The notes below the pieces were generated by a model. It was not told the DNA's origin, did not search any database, and saw nothing but the letters and a program-made list of their open reading frames with translations. A DNA stretch of 64,000 nt, taken from assembly GCF_003850045.1 (NCBI RefSeq), contig NZ_RQJX01000001.1:245916-309915 (forward strand), given 5' to 3'. This stretch comes from Aeromicrobium camelliae (GTDB lineage Bacteria > Actinomycetota > Actinomycetes > Propionibacteriales > Nocardioidaceae). Shown here piece by piece: positions 46,201 through 54,814 of the stretch. The translations under genes were made by a program, and so were the position numbers. Every line of letters starts with the position of its first letter. Within the stretch, counting starts at the first letter, position 1.

Positions 46201-47763
46201 TCGCGGACGCAGCTCGCCGAACTCGTCGGACGGATAACGGCCCGAGACGAGGTCGAGCGTGGCGTCGAAGGCGGAGCGCGGCAGGCCGGCGAACGGGGCG
46301 CTACGGCGCACGGTGTCGAACCACTCCTCGACGTCGAGGGGTTCGAGCGCCGCGGCCGCGACGGTCTGCTGGGCGAGGATGTCCAGCGGGTTGGCAGGCA
46401 CGCGCAGCTGCTCGATGTCGCCGGACCGCATGCGGGACGCGGTGACGGCGGCGGCGACCAGGTCATGACGGTTGGTGGGGAACATGACGCCCTGCGAGAG
46501 CTCGCCGACCTGGTGTCCGGCGCGCCCCACACGCTGCAGGCCGGCCGCGACGGAGGGCGGCGAGGACACCTGGATCACAAGGTCGACGGCGCCCATGTCG
46601 ATGCCGAGCTCCAGGCTCGACGTGGCGACGACGCAGCGCAGCCGACCAGACTTGAGGTCGTCCTCGATGATCGCCCGTTGCTCCTTGCTGACCGACCCGT
46701 GATGGGCCCGTGCCAGCGTGGCCGGGGCGCCGTCGGACTGCCCCGAGAGACCGCCCATGTGCGCGGGCTGCCGCGTGTCCGGCTGCAGGCGCTGGCCCTC
46801 GAGGCGCTCGACGTAAGCCTCGTTCAGCCGCGCGGTGAGCCGTTCGGCGACTCCGCGGGAGTTGGCGAAGACGATGGTGGAGCGTGCGTCGAGCACGCGG
46901 TCGACGATCGCCTCTTCGACGTGCGGCCAGATGGTGCCGCCGGATTCTCGGTCGGTATCGGGGTCGCGCAGCGCCTGGGCGGCCGACCCCTCCGGTGGCC
47001 CTTCGCGAAGAGGACGGGGGCCGAGCTGGGTCATGTCCGGGACGGGGACCACGATCTGCAGGTCCATGCGCGACGGCGAGGTGGGCGCGACGACGCTGAC
47101 GGGGGATTGACCGCCCAGGAACCGGGCCACCTCCTCGTGTGGACGGACGGTGGCGCTGAGCCCGATCCGCTGCGCCGGGCGTTCGAGGAGGGCGTCGAGG
47201 CGCTCGAGCGACAGGGCCAGGTGCGCTCCGCGTTTGGTGCCGGCGACGGCGTGGATCTCGTCGACGATGACGGTGTCGACGGTGCGCAGCGTCTCGCGCA
47301 CCGAGGACGTCAGCATGAGGAAGAGCGACTCGGGCGTGGTGATGAGGATGTCGGGAGGGTGCGCCTGAAGGCGGCGCCGCTCGGCCGGCGGGGTATCGCC
47401 CGAGCGCACCCCCACGGACACCTCGCGGAACGGCGTTCCGTCGCGCACTGCCACGTTGGAGATGCCGACCAGGGGAGATCGGAGGTTGCGTTCGACGTCG
47501 ACAGCCAGGGCCTTGAGCGGCGAGACATACAGGACCCGGACACCGGGGGCATCGTCCTCGCGGGGGCGCAGCAGCCGGTCGATCGCGGAGAGGAACGCGG
47601 CGAGCGTCTTGCCCGAGCCGGTGGGCGCCACGACGAGCGTGTGGTGGCCCGCAGCCACCGAGTCCCACGCGCCGATCTGCGCAGGCGTGGGAGCGGAGAA
47701 CGACTCGGCGAACCAGGCGCGGGTGGCCGCGGTGAAGTCCGCGCTCTCCGGCAGGATCGACAT
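43224..47763 (-). pseudogene. lhr: Lhr-type ATP-dependent DNA helicase, interrupted by a +1 frameshift in a C7 tract
   Basis: Two overlapping frames together encode one Lhr. The N-terminal part (from 47763) has APTGSGKT (46-53), VDEIHAV and the helicase C domain to GQFLRELEQAAPP. The C-terminal part continues from ADIGLDDHAVANLSALV to the end at 43224. Frames change at the run of seven Gs (45825-45831; seven Cs in the coding strand). Removing one C joins them into 1,512 residues, the normal Lhr length. Either a recent mutation, phase-variable tract or sequencing error explains it. Lhr unwinds DNA and works with nei. Confidence 0.85.
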
Positions 47764-47769
47764 GCTCCC

Positions 47770-47775
47770 ATGGTG
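47770..47775 (-). promoter_or_regulatory. -10-like element (CACCAT) of lhr
   Basis: CACCAT is 6 nt before the ATG at 47763; the intervening GGGAGC might instead act as a weak ribosome site. Confidence 0.3.
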
Positions 47776-47829
47776 GCAGGAGACACCGACACGGGCTCCC
47801 CGGTCGCCGGAGGAGAACCAGCCGTCATG

Positions 47830-47835
47830 CATGCT
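47830..47835 (+). promoter_or_regulatory. -10-like element (CATGCT) of the DUF3048 gene
   Basis: CATGCT is 7 nt before the ATG at 47843 and supports that start over ATG 47831. Confidence 0.35.
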
Positions 47836-47842
47836 GGCGTCT

Positions 47843-48829
47843 ATGAAGTTGCGCGCGATCGTGTCGATGGTGGCTGCTGCGGCCCTCCTGGCCGCATGCT
47901 CGTCGGGGGACGACGACACCGCCCAGGACCCGAACAAGAAGGACGGCTCGGACCTCGTCCAGATCTCCCCGCTCACCGGAGAGCGGCTCGAGGACGGTCT
48001 GCCCGAGCACGCACCGTTCGCGGTGAAGATCGACAACACCGGCTCGGCCGCTCCGCAGACGGGTCTGGACCAAGCCGACCTCGTCGTCGAGGAGACGGTC
48101 GAGGGCGGAGCCACCCGCCTCGCTGCGATCTTCTACTCGCAGATGCCCGAGTCGGTCGGCCACGTCCGCTCGGTCCGCGCGACCGACATCGGTATCGCCA
48201 AGCCGGCCAGTGCCCACATCGTCGCCTCCGGTGGCGCACCGCAGACGTTCGATCGTCTTCGCGAAGCGGAGGTGCCCATCGTCAGTGAGGACGGCGGAGC
48301 CGGCGGGTTCAGCCGCGAGGCGGGCAAGGCGGCCCCGTACAACGTGCTCGTCAACCTCCGTCACCTCACCGAGCAGATCGGTCCGGTGCGCCCGGCGGTG
48401 CCGTATCTCCCGTGGGCGGAGTCGGAGGAGAAGGCGACTCCTGCCCCGACGCCCGTCACCGCCGCGTCGGTGCGGTTCTCCAACTTCCACACGACGGAGT
48501 GGGCCCACGGCGAGGGCGGTTGGACCCGGACCAACGGCATCGCGCAACCCGAGTTCTCGGCGCGTAATCTGCTCGTCCTGTTCGCCGACGAGGTCGACGC
48601 CGGGTACCGCGACCCTGCCGGCAACGCCGTGCCCGAGACCAACTTCGTCGGATCGGGACGCGCCGTCGTCTTCGCCGGCGGCGGCGTCATCGAGGGCACG
48701 TGGTCCAAGCAGGATCACGCCTCGCAGATCCAGCTCGCCGACGGCGAGGGCAAGCCGGTCGAGCTCGCGCCGGGCAAGACCTGGATCGAGCTCGTCAACA
48801 ACTCGACCGCCGACGTCAGCTGGCGCTAG
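47843..48829 (+). CDS. DUF3048 family (YerB-like) lipoprotein
   Basis: The 328-residue precursor has a lipoprotein signal MKLRAIVSMVAAAALLAAC (lipobox LAAC) and the two DUF3048 halves. The first runs from PLTGERLEDGLPEHAPFAVKIDN to SVGHVRSVRATDIGIA, the second from NLLVLFADEVDAGYRD. The family is extracellular and membrane-anchored, and its function is unknown. ATG 47831 would put four residues before the signal and is less likely. Its end overlaps the convergent MerR gene by 14 bases. Confidence 0.9.
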   Translation: MKLRAIVSMVAAAALLAACSSGDDDTAQDPNKKDGSDLVQISPLTGERLEDGLPEHAPFAVKIDNTGSAAPQTGLDQADLVVEETVEGGATRLAAIFYSQMPESVGHVRSVRATDIGIAKPASAHIVASGGAPQTFDRLREAEVPIVSEDGGAGGFSREAGKAAPYNVLVNLRHLTEQIGPVRPAVPYLPWAESEEKATPAPTPVTAASVRFSNFHTTEWAHGEGGWTRTNGIAQPEFSARNLLVLFADEVDAGYRDPAGNAVPETNFVGSGRAVVFAGGGVIEGTWSKQDHASQIQLADGEGKPVELAPGKTWIELVNNSTADVSWR

Positions 48830-49592
48830 CGGTGCCCTCGGGGCCGGACTCGCCCATCTGCTGGAGCTTGTCGCCGACCTCGATCTCGATCGACTCCTGC
48901 AACTCGCTGCGGAACAGCGCGAGGATGACCTGGCTGGCGATGGGGAGGAGTTCCTCGACGGCACCGAACACGCGCGGCCAGTCGTGCTCGGGCAGGCCCT
49001 GATCCACGAACGGCTGCACGATCTCGTCGGAGACCTGCTTGACGAGGTGGTCGGCGATCGCGCGCAGATGTTCGCGCAGGATCGGCACGGCATTGATGAC
49101 GGTTTCGGGGGCGAGACCCAGGGCTACCGCGGCCGCGCCGGGGCGCACGACCTGCGGGTCGAGGATGCGCAGCGTGGTCTCGTCGACGCGTTCGACGAGA
49201 CCGAGCTCGGCCAGCGCGTCGATGAGCGGATCGGCGTGCTGCACGTTGGCCAGCGCTGCGAGGTCGTCCGGTGACATGAGCACGCTCGGGTCGTCGTCGC
49301 CGGTGTGCCCGAGCAGGGTCATCAGCTCGAGAGCGTGACCGGGAGCGGTCGTCGGCGACTTGACGATCGCATCCTCGACCGCCGCGAGCGTGAACCCGCG
49401 GTCGAGGAGCTGGCGGATGAGCTGGAGCCGCTGCAGGTGCGACAAGTTGTAGTAGCCGGTGCGGCCCTCGAGCCGGGGCGGATCGATGAGCCCGCGGCTG
49501 GCGTAGGCGCGCACGTTGCGCACCGTCATGTTCGCGCGTGAGGCGAGCTCGTCGACGGTGAACTCCTCGGCGTCCGACGTGGGTTCACGCAT
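48816..49592 (-). CDS. MerR-family transcriptional regulator
   Basis: The 258-residue protein has an N-terminal MerR winged helix (FTVDELASRANMTVRNVRAYASRGLIDPP) and GYYNLSHLQRLQLIRQLLDRGF, then a long unrelated effector region without a Cys metal site. TATGCT is 7 nt upstream of ATG 49592; ATG 49604 would lie inside that -10 and is rejected. It is convergent with the DUF3048 lipoprotein and divergent from the yqgE-like gene. Ligand and targets are unknown. Confidence 0.88.
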   Translation of the reverse strand: MREPTSDAEEFTVDELASRANMTVRNVRAYASRGLIDPPRLEGRTGYYNLSHLQRLQLIRQLLDRGFTLAAVEDAIVKSPTTAPGHALELMTLLGHTGDDDPSVLMSPDDLAALANVQHADPLIDALAELGLVERVDETTLRILDPQVVRPGAAAVALGLAPETVINAVPILREHLRAIADHLVKQVSDEIVQPFVDQGLPEHDWPRVFGAVEELLPIASQVILALFRSELQESIEIEVGDKLQQMGESGPEGTASAS

Positions 49593-49599
49593 GGGCGAC

Positions 49600-49605
49600 A
49601 GCATA
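49600..49605 (-). promoter_or_regulatory. -10-like element (TATGCT) of the MerR gene
   Basis: TATGCT on the minus strand is 7 nt before ATG 49592. Confidence 0.45.
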
Positions 49606-49677
49606 GGCGACGAGACCTCGGCGGCGGCCCGCGCGCCGGACTACGCCCGTCATCCACCGAAGATCGGTACACAGGGG

Positions 49678-49683
49678 CATCAT
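49678..49683 (+). promoter_or_regulatory. -10-like element (CATCAT) of the yqgE-like gene
   Basis: CATCAT is 6 nt before ATG 49690. Confidence 0.3.
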
Positions 49684-49689
49684 GGAGTT

Positions 49690-50247
49690 ATGAGTACCGT
49701 CGACGTCCGCGGACGACTGCTCGTCGCGACCCCCGCCATCGAGGGCGGTCTGTTCTATCGCAGCGTCGTGTACATGCTCGACCACGACGACGAAGGGGCG
49801 GTCGGTGTCATCGTCAACCGCCCGCTCGATTCTGGTGTCGACGAGGTGCTGCCCGAGTGGGGCGACGCCGTGAACGCACCCGGCTGCCTGTTCAGCGGCG
49901 GTCCTGTCTCGACCGACGCCGCTCTCGCGGTCGGCGTCATCGGTACCGCGAGTCTCGTTCCGAGCGGCTGGCGTCCGACGTACGGGCGCGTCGGCCTGGT
50001 CGACCTCACCGGGCCCGTCCCCCCGCAGGGCACCCTGCAGGGCCTGCGGGTCTTCGCCGGGTACGCGGGCTGGGGGCCGGGACAGCTCGAGGAGGAGCTC
50101 GACGAGGGTTCCTGGGTCGTCGTCGACGCCGAGGAGCGCGACCTGCTCTCGGCCACTCCGGAGCTGCTGTGGTCGAGCGTGCTGCGCCGCCAGGACGACG
50201 ATCTGCGCCTGATGTCCACCTACCCCGAGGATCCGACGTTCAACTGA
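49690..50247 (+). CDS. YqgE/AlgH (UPF0301) family protein
   Basis: The 185-residue protein carries the UPF0301 signature: GRLLVATPAIEGGLFYRSVVYMLDHDDEGAVGVIVNRP at the N-terminus in several pieces, FSGGPVSTDAALAV and FAGYAGWGPGQLEEEL. It is a soluble alpha/beta protein of unknown biochemical role; AlgH affects alginate and stress genes in Pseudomonas. A DUF3039 gene follows after 46 bases with its own -10 hexamer. Confidence 0.93.
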   Translation: MSTVDVRGRLLVATPAIEGGLFYRSVVYMLDHDDEGAVGVIVNRPLDSGVDEVLPEWGDAVNAPGCLFSGGPVSTDAALAVGVIGTASLVPSGWRPTYGRVGLVDLTGPVPPQGTLQGLRVFAGYAGWGPGQLEEELDEGSWVVVDAEERDLLSATPELLWSSVLRRQDDDLRLMSTYPEDPTFN

Positions 50248-50281
50248 CGCGGTGCTGCTCGGCGCGTGGGTGGGACGTGCC

Positions 50282-50287
50282 TAGGAT
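50282..50287 (+). promoter_or_regulatory. -10-like element (TAGGAT) of the DUF3039-helicase unit
   Basis: TAGGAT is 6 nt before the GTG at 50294. Confidence 0.45.
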
Positions 50288-50293
50288 GGGTCC

Positions 50294-50560
50294 GTGGGAT
50301 TCTTCGGACGCGGAACGCAGACCGTCTACGACGAGCGCACGGAGCAGCGCACCGACAACGGTGACCACGAGCGCTTCAGCCACTACGTGCCCAAGGACAA
50401 GCTGACCGAGGCGATGGTCATGGGCACGCCCGTCGTCGCTCTCTGCGGCAAGGTGTGGGTGCCCAGCCGCGACCCGCAGCGTTACCCCGTCTGCCCCGAG
50501 TGCAAGGAGATCTGGGACTCCCTGCGCGATGAGGACGGCGACGAAGACGACGCCCAGTGA
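50294..50560 (+). CDS. DUF3039 family protein
   Basis: The 88-residue protein matches DUF3039: TQTVYDERTEQRTDNGDHERFSHYV in its N-terminal half, VVALCGKVWVPSRDPQRYPVCPECK in its second half. The Cys pattern (C, then CPEC) suggests a small zinc-binding domain. An acidic tail follows. Its stop overlaps the helicase start by four bases, and this pair is conserved in actinobacteria, so the protein may assist the helicase (inference). Confidence 0.9.
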   Translation: MGFFGRGTQTVYDERTEQRTDNGDHERFSHYVPKDKLTEAMVMGTPVVALCGKVWVPSRDPQRYPVCPECKEIWDSLRDEDGDEDDAQ

Positions 50561-52254
50561 GCGCCGGCCAGCGCCTCCGGGCCTGGCAGCGCGAAGCCCT
50601 CGAGCAGTACCAGCGCACGCAGCCGCGTGACTTCCTCACGGTGGCGACGCCTGGTGCCGGTAAGACGACCTTCGCGCTGACCATCGCCGCCGACCTGCTG
50701 CACCGCCGCGTGGTCGAACGCGTCGTGGTGGTCGCGCCGACCGAGCACCTCAAGACGCAGTGGGCGCTGAGCGCCGCCTCGATGGGCATCTCGCTGGACC
50801 CGAACCTCTCGGGCGCGCTCGCTCCGCAGTTCCAGGGCTACGCCGTCACGTACGCGGGTCTCGCGACGAACCCGATCGCTCACCGGGTCCGGATCGAGCG
50901 GCAGCGCACGCTCGTCATCCTCGACGAGATCCACCACGCCGGCGACGCGCTGAGTTGGGGCGAGGCCGTGCAGGAGGCGTGCGAACCGGCGGTGCGGCGG
51001 CTCGCGCTGACCGGTACGCCGTTCCGGTCCGACGACAACCCGATTCCGTTCGTGACGTACGCGCCGCAGAGTGACGGGTCCATCGCGAGCGTCGCCGATT
51101 ACGCGTACGGCTACGGGTCGGCATTGCGCGACGGCGTCGTCCGGCCGGTGCTCTTCATGGCCTACTCCGGCCAGATGCAGTGGCGCACGAGCGCCGGGGA
51201 CGAGGTCAGCGCGCGCCTCGGCGAACCGCTCACGCGCGACCAGACCGCGCAAGCCCTCCGCACCGCCCTCGATCCGCAGGGCGCGTGGATTCCGGCCGTC
51301 CTCCAGGCCGCTCATCGGCGCCTTCAGGAGGTGCGACGCGACATCCCTGACGCCGGGGGGCTGGTGATCGCCACCGATCAGACGGCGGCGCGCGCCTACG
51401 CGGCGCTCTTGCGTGATCTGACGGGTACCGAGCCCACGCTCGTGTTGTCGGACGAGGCCGGGTCCAGCGCGCGGATCGCGGAGTTCTCGGCGAACAGCGA
51501 CCCGTGGATGGTCGCCGTGCGCATGGTGAGTGAGGGCGTCGACGTGCCCCGCCTCGCCGTGGGCGTCTACGCGACGACGACCGCGACTCCGCTGTTCTTC
51601 GCCCAGGCGGTCGGCCGTTTCGTCCGCGCCCGCCGGCGCGGGGAGACCGCGTCGATCTTCGTTCCGAGCGTGCCCGGGCTGCTCGGTCTCGCCGCCGATC
51701 TGGAGGCCGAGCGCGATCACGTCATCGGGCGGCCGGTCAAGGACGAGGACGATCTGTTCGCCGCGGAGGCCGAGATGCTCGCACGCGCTCAGCGCGAGGA
51801 GCCGGCGATGCCCGAGGAGTTGGGCACGTATCGCGCGCTCGGCAGCGAGGCGGCGTTCGACCGTGTCGTGTACGATGGCGGCGAGTTCGGCTACGACGCG
51901 ATCGCCGACGATCCCGAGGAGTTGGACTTCCTCGGCATCCCCGGTCTACTCGAGCCCGACCAGGTGGCGGAGCTGCTGCGGTCGGCGCGGTCGAAGAAGG
52001 CGCGTGAGGAGTTGGCTCAGCGCCGGGAGACCGTCGAGGTCGAGCGCGACGTGGCGTTCGAGCGGCGTGCGGAACTGCGCCGCGAGCTCAACTCCCTCGT
52101 CGCGGCGTGGCACCACCGGACGGGCACCCCGCACGGGGTGGTGCACAACAAGCTGCGGTCCGAATGCGGGGGGCCGCCGGCGGCCGCCGCGACGGCCGAG
52201 CAGTTGCAGCGCCGCATCGATCGGCTCCGTGAGTGGGCGTTGCGCGCGAGTTGA
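50557..52254 (+). CDS. DEAD/DEAH-box superfamily 2 helicase
   Basis: The 565-residue SF2 ATPase has Walker A ATPGAGKTT (residues 30-38), motif II LDEIHHAGD, motif III LTGTPFR, and C-terminal motifs MVSEGVDVPRLAVG and FFAQAVGRFVRARR. A long Arg/Glu-rich helical tail follows the core (about 470-560). These are RecG/RAD3-like type III-restriction-style motifs without a nuclease domain. It resembles the mycobacterial Rv2917 group; DNA or RNA substrate is unknown. GTG start within the DUF3039 stop. Confidence 0.9.
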   Translation: MSAGQRLRAWQREALEQYQRTQPRDFLTVATPGAGKTTFALTIAADLLHRRVVERVVVVAPTEHLKTQWALSAASMGISLDPNLSGALAPQFQGYAVTYAGLATNPIAHRVRIERQRTLVILDEIHHAGDALSWGEAVQEACEPAVRRLALTGTPFRSDDNPIPFVTYAPQSDGSIASVADYAYGYGSALRDGVVRPVLFMAYSGQMQWRTSAGDEVSARLGEPLTRDQTAQALRTALDPQGAWIPAVLQAAHRRLQEVRRDIPDAGGLVIATDQTAARAYAALLRDLTGTEPTLVLSDEAGSSARIAEFSANSDPWMVAVRMVSEGVDVPRLAVGVYATTTATPLFFAQAVGRFVRARRRGETASIFVPSVPGLLGLAADLEAERDHVIGRPVKDEDDLFAAEAEMLARAQREEPAMPEELGTYRALGSEAAFDRVVYDGGEFGYDAIADDPEELDFLGIPGLLEPDQVAELLRSARSKKAREELAQRRETVEVERDVAFERRAELRRELNSLVAAWHHRTGTPHGVVHNKLRSECGGPPAAAATAEQLQRRIDRLREWALRAS

Positions 52255-52277
52255 TCCCGCACACGACGCGAAGTCGC

Positions 52278-52283
52278 TAAGGT
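52278..52283 (+). promoter_or_regulatory. -10-like element (TAAGGT) of the HSL-type esterase gene
   Basis: TAAGGT is 7 nt before ATG 52291 and overlaps an in-frame GTG (52282) that would otherwise be a candidate start. Confidence 0.45.
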
Positions 52284-52290
52284 GGCGCGC

Positions 52291-53244
52291 ATGAGCGTGC
52301 GCGTGCGTCTGCTGGGCCTGGTCCTCAACCGCGTGACCCAACCGATCGAGGAGGTCACCGACCACGCGGCACAACGCGCGAAGCGATTGGCGTTGCAGCG
52401 GTCCGTGGTCGGCAGATGGGTGTTCGGGCGGCCGGATCGGCGGGTCACGGTGGAGGAACTCGACGTCACGCTGCCCGGTCGCACCCTTCCCGCGCTCGTC
52501 TACCGCCCGAAGGCCGCGGGGACCGGTCCTCGCCCCGTGGTGGTGAACTACCACGGCGGCGGGTGGGTCCAGGGCAACACCGAGCAGTCGGGCTGGTTGG
52601 CGAGCCGCGTCGCCGCCCGCACAGGCGCCGTGGTGATTTCGCCGTCGTACCGGTTCGCACCCGAGCACCCGTTCCCGGCGGCGGCGGACGATGCGTGGGA
52701 GACCCTGCGGTGGATCATCGACCGCGCTGCGAGGATCGGCGTCGATCCCGAGCGCGTCGCGGTGATGGGCGACAGCGCCGGCGGCAACCTCGCCGCCGTC
52801 ACGGCGCTCACGACGCGGGACGAGGGGGAGCCGCGGCTACGGGCGCAGGTGCTGATCTACCCGGCGGTGGAGATGTACGAGAAGTACCCCTCGGAGCTGC
52901 GGATGCCCAAGGCACCGGTGCTCACCTCGGCCAACATGAGGACGTTCGTCCAGCTCTACCTGCAGGACGCCTACGGCACGGACGACTGGCGAGCTTCGCC
53001 GTTGCGCGCCACCAAGCACGAGGATCTGCCGCCGGCTTTCATCCTCACCGCCGAATTCGACCCGCTGCTCGACAACGGCAGCCGCTATCGCGATGCTCTG
53101 CAGCGCGCCGGCGTTCCGGTCCGCTATCGCATGTACACCGACGCCATCCACGGCTTCGTCAGTCTGCCCGGCCTCGTCGGCAAACAGGCCCGCCAGGCCG
53201 TGGACGACATCACCGACTTCCTGGCCGAGCGCTTGGCACCCTGA
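52291..53244 (+). CDS. Alpha/beta hydrolase, HSL-type esterase
   Basis: The 317-residue soluble enzyme belongs to the hormone-sensitive-lipase group: oxyanion motif YHGGGWVQG (His88), nucleophile GDSAGGNLA (Ser162), acidic residue in TAEFDPLLDNG and histidine in DAIHGF. It hydrolyses short- to medium-chain esters; the natural substrate is unknown. There is no signal peptide. It lies between the helicase and a luciferase-like gene, each with its own -10 hexamer. Confidence 0.92.
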   Translation: MSVRVRLLGLVLNRVTQPIEEVTDHAAQRAKRLALQRSVVGRWVFGRPDRRVTVEELDVTLPGRTLPALVYRPKAAGTGPRPVVVNYHGGGWVQGNTEQSGWLASRVAARTGAVVISPSYRFAPEHPFPAAADDAWETLRWIIDRAARIGVDPERVAVMGDSAGGNLAAVTALTTRDEGEPRLRAQVLIYPAVEMYEKYPSELRMPKAPVLTSANMRTFVQLYLQDAYGTDDWRASPLRATKHEDLPPAFILTAEFDPLLDNGSRYRDALQRAGVPVRYRMYTDAIHGFVSLPGLVGKQARQAVDDITDFLAERLAP

Positions 53245-53265
53245 GTCGCCTCTTGGGGCCGGTGG

Positions 53266-53271
53266 GACAGT
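53266..53271 (+). promoter_or_regulatory. -10-like element (GACAGT) of the luciferase-like gene
   Basis: GACAGT is 6 nt before the GTG at 53278; weaker match than most. Confidence 0.25.
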
Positions 53272-53277
53272 TGAAGG

Positions 53278-54315
53278 GTGAAGCTCTCGGTCCTGGATCT
53301 CGTCCCCGTCCGCAGCGATCAGACCACCGGCGACGCCCTCGCCGCCACGGTCGAGCTGGTGCAAGCAGCCGACGCTCTCGGCTACGAGCGGTACTGGGTG
53401 GCCGAGCATCACAACATGCCGGCCGTCGCCGCCACGTCCCCGCCGGTCCTCATCGCTCAGCTGGCCGCCCGTACCGAGCGCATCCGGATCGGGTCGGGGG
53501 GCGTGATGCTGCCGAATCACGCGCCGCTGGCGGTCGCCGAGCAGTTCGCGCTCCTCGAGGCCGCCCATCCGGGTCGGATCGATCTGGGCATCGGTCGTGC
53601 GCCGGGGTCCGACCCCGTCACGTCCTGGGCGCTTCGCGGAGCAGCCGGACGCGACGACTCCGACATCGAGAAGTTCCCGCAGTACCTCGACGACGTCATG
53701 GCGCTGATGGGTACCGAAGGTGTCCGCGTGCCGATTCCGCGCGAGCAGTACATCCTCAAGGCCACCCCTGCGGCGGCCAGCCGGCCACGGTTGTGGTTGC
53801 TCGGTTCGTCGATGTACTCCGCCCATCTGGCGGCCGCCAAGGGGCTCCCGTACGTCTTCGCCCACCACTTCTCGGGCCAGGGCACAGATGAAGCGCTCGC
53901 GACCTACCGACGCGAGTTCCGGCCGAGCGACCAGTGCGCTCAGCCGACGACCTTCCTCACCGTCAACGCCTCGGTCGCCGACACGACGGAGGAGGCGGCG
54001 GCCCTCGCGCTGCCGAACCTGCTGACGATGGCGCGGTTGCGCACCCGCAAGCCGCTCATCCCGCTGCAGTTGGTCGAGGAGGCCGAGGCCACGGAGCTGA
54101 CCGAGGTCGAGGAGGAGATCGTCGAGTCGGGACTGGCGCGCACCGTGTACGGCACTCCCGAGCAGGCCGCTCGCCAGGTGCGCGAGCTCGCGACCCGCTT
54201 CGACGTCGACGAGGTCATGATCAACCCCCTGGGATCGGCCCGTCAGGGTACGGACCCGTCGACCGCTCCGGCGCGCGAGCAGACACTGCGGTTACTCGCC
54301 GAGGCGCTGGGCTGA
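53278..54315 (+). CDS. Luciferase-like (LLM) flavin-dependent monooxygenase
   Basis: The 345-residue protein is an alkanal-monooxygenase-type TIM barrel: SVLDLVPVRSDQTTGDAL at the N-terminus, YWVAEHHNMP, the flavin-binding GGVMLPNHAPLAVAEQFALL and RIDLGIGRAPGSD. This subgroup (MsnO8/YhbW-like) is widespread, with few known substrates. The flavin may be FMN or F420 depending on the member. It is a single-gene unit. Confidence 0.92.
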   Translation: MKLSVLDLVPVRSDQTTGDALAATVELVQAADALGYERYWVAEHHNMPAVAATSPPVLIAQLAARTERIRIGSGGVMLPNHAPLAVAEQFALLEAAHPGRIDLGIGRAPGSDPVTSWALRGAAGRDDSDIEKFPQYLDDVMALMGTEGVRVPIPREQYILKATPAAASRPRLWLLGSSMYSAHLAAAKGLPYVFAHHFSGQGTDEALATYRREFRPSDQCAQPTTFLTVNASVADTTEEAAALALPNLLTMARLRTRKPLIPLQLVEEAEATELTEVEEEIVESGLARTVYGTPEQAARQVRELATRFDVDEVMINPLGSARQGTDPSTAPAREQTLRLLAEALG

Positions 54316-54347
54316 ACGAGGTCGGCGCGCAGAGTTCGGGCCACGTT

Positions 54348-54357
54348 CACACGTGTG
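54348..54357. promoter_or_regulatory. Palindrome CACACGTGTG upstream of the secreted Ig-like gene
   Basis: A perfect 10-bp palindrome lies 38 bp before the ATG at 54395 in the gap after the luciferase-like gene. Operator-like, regulator unknown. Confidence 0.3.
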
Positions 54358-54394
54358 TGACTGACCGTTCGTCCGCTGCGACGACGCTGGCGAC

Positions 54395-54808
54395 ATGACG
54401 CGACTTGGCATCGTCCTCGCAACGTCGGGTGCGGCAGCGATCGTGGCCGCGGCCAGCCTCACCCTCCAGCCCGGCGTCGTGACCGGCACGGCAGCGGACC
54501 TGCTGCCGGCGTCGGACACCACGGTCCCCACGACCACCAATGTCCTCGCGCTGACCCCGTCGGTCGAGGCGGGCGACACGGTGCGGGTGGCGGCGGGCGT
54601 CGCCGCCGCCGGTGCGCGGCCCGAGGGCACCGTCGAGCTGCGGGTGGGCGAGGAGATCGTCACCCGTGAGCTCTCGGTGGGGACGGCGGTCGCCGGCGTC
54701 CGCGTCGACGATCCGGGCACCGTCGACGTGCAGGCGCGTTACCTCGGCGCCGACGGCACCATGAGTTCCTGGAGCGATCCCGTCGAGGTCGTGGTCCGCG
54801 CCCGCTGA
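54395..54808 (+). CDS. Small secreted protein with Ig-like fold, function unknown
   Basis: The 137 residues start with a signal peptide (MTRLGIVLATSGAAAIVAAASLTLQ). A Thr-rich linker and a single beta-sandwich-like repeat follow (ALTPSVEAGDTVRVAAGVAAAG, EGTVELRVGEEIVTRELSVG, VDVQARYLGADGTMSSW), similar to bacterial Ig-like domains. No LPXTG or membrane anchor is seen at the C-terminus, so it is probably released. It is convergent with pncA, six bases from its stop. GACGCT lies 6 nt before the ATG. Confidence 0.75.
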   Translation: MTRLGIVLATSGAAAIVAAASLTLQPGVVTGTAADLLPASDTTVPTTTNVLALTPSVEAGDTVRVAAGVAAAGARPEGTVELRVGEEIVTRELSVGTAVAGVRVDDPGTVDVQARYLGADGTMSSWSDPVEVVVRAR

Positions 54809-54814
54809 CCGTCC

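Noticed and set aside
45790..48288. Very long plus-strand frame (about 830 codons) over lhr
   Set aside because: Low-complexity composition and full overlap with the well-supported helicase; no start signal or family motif.
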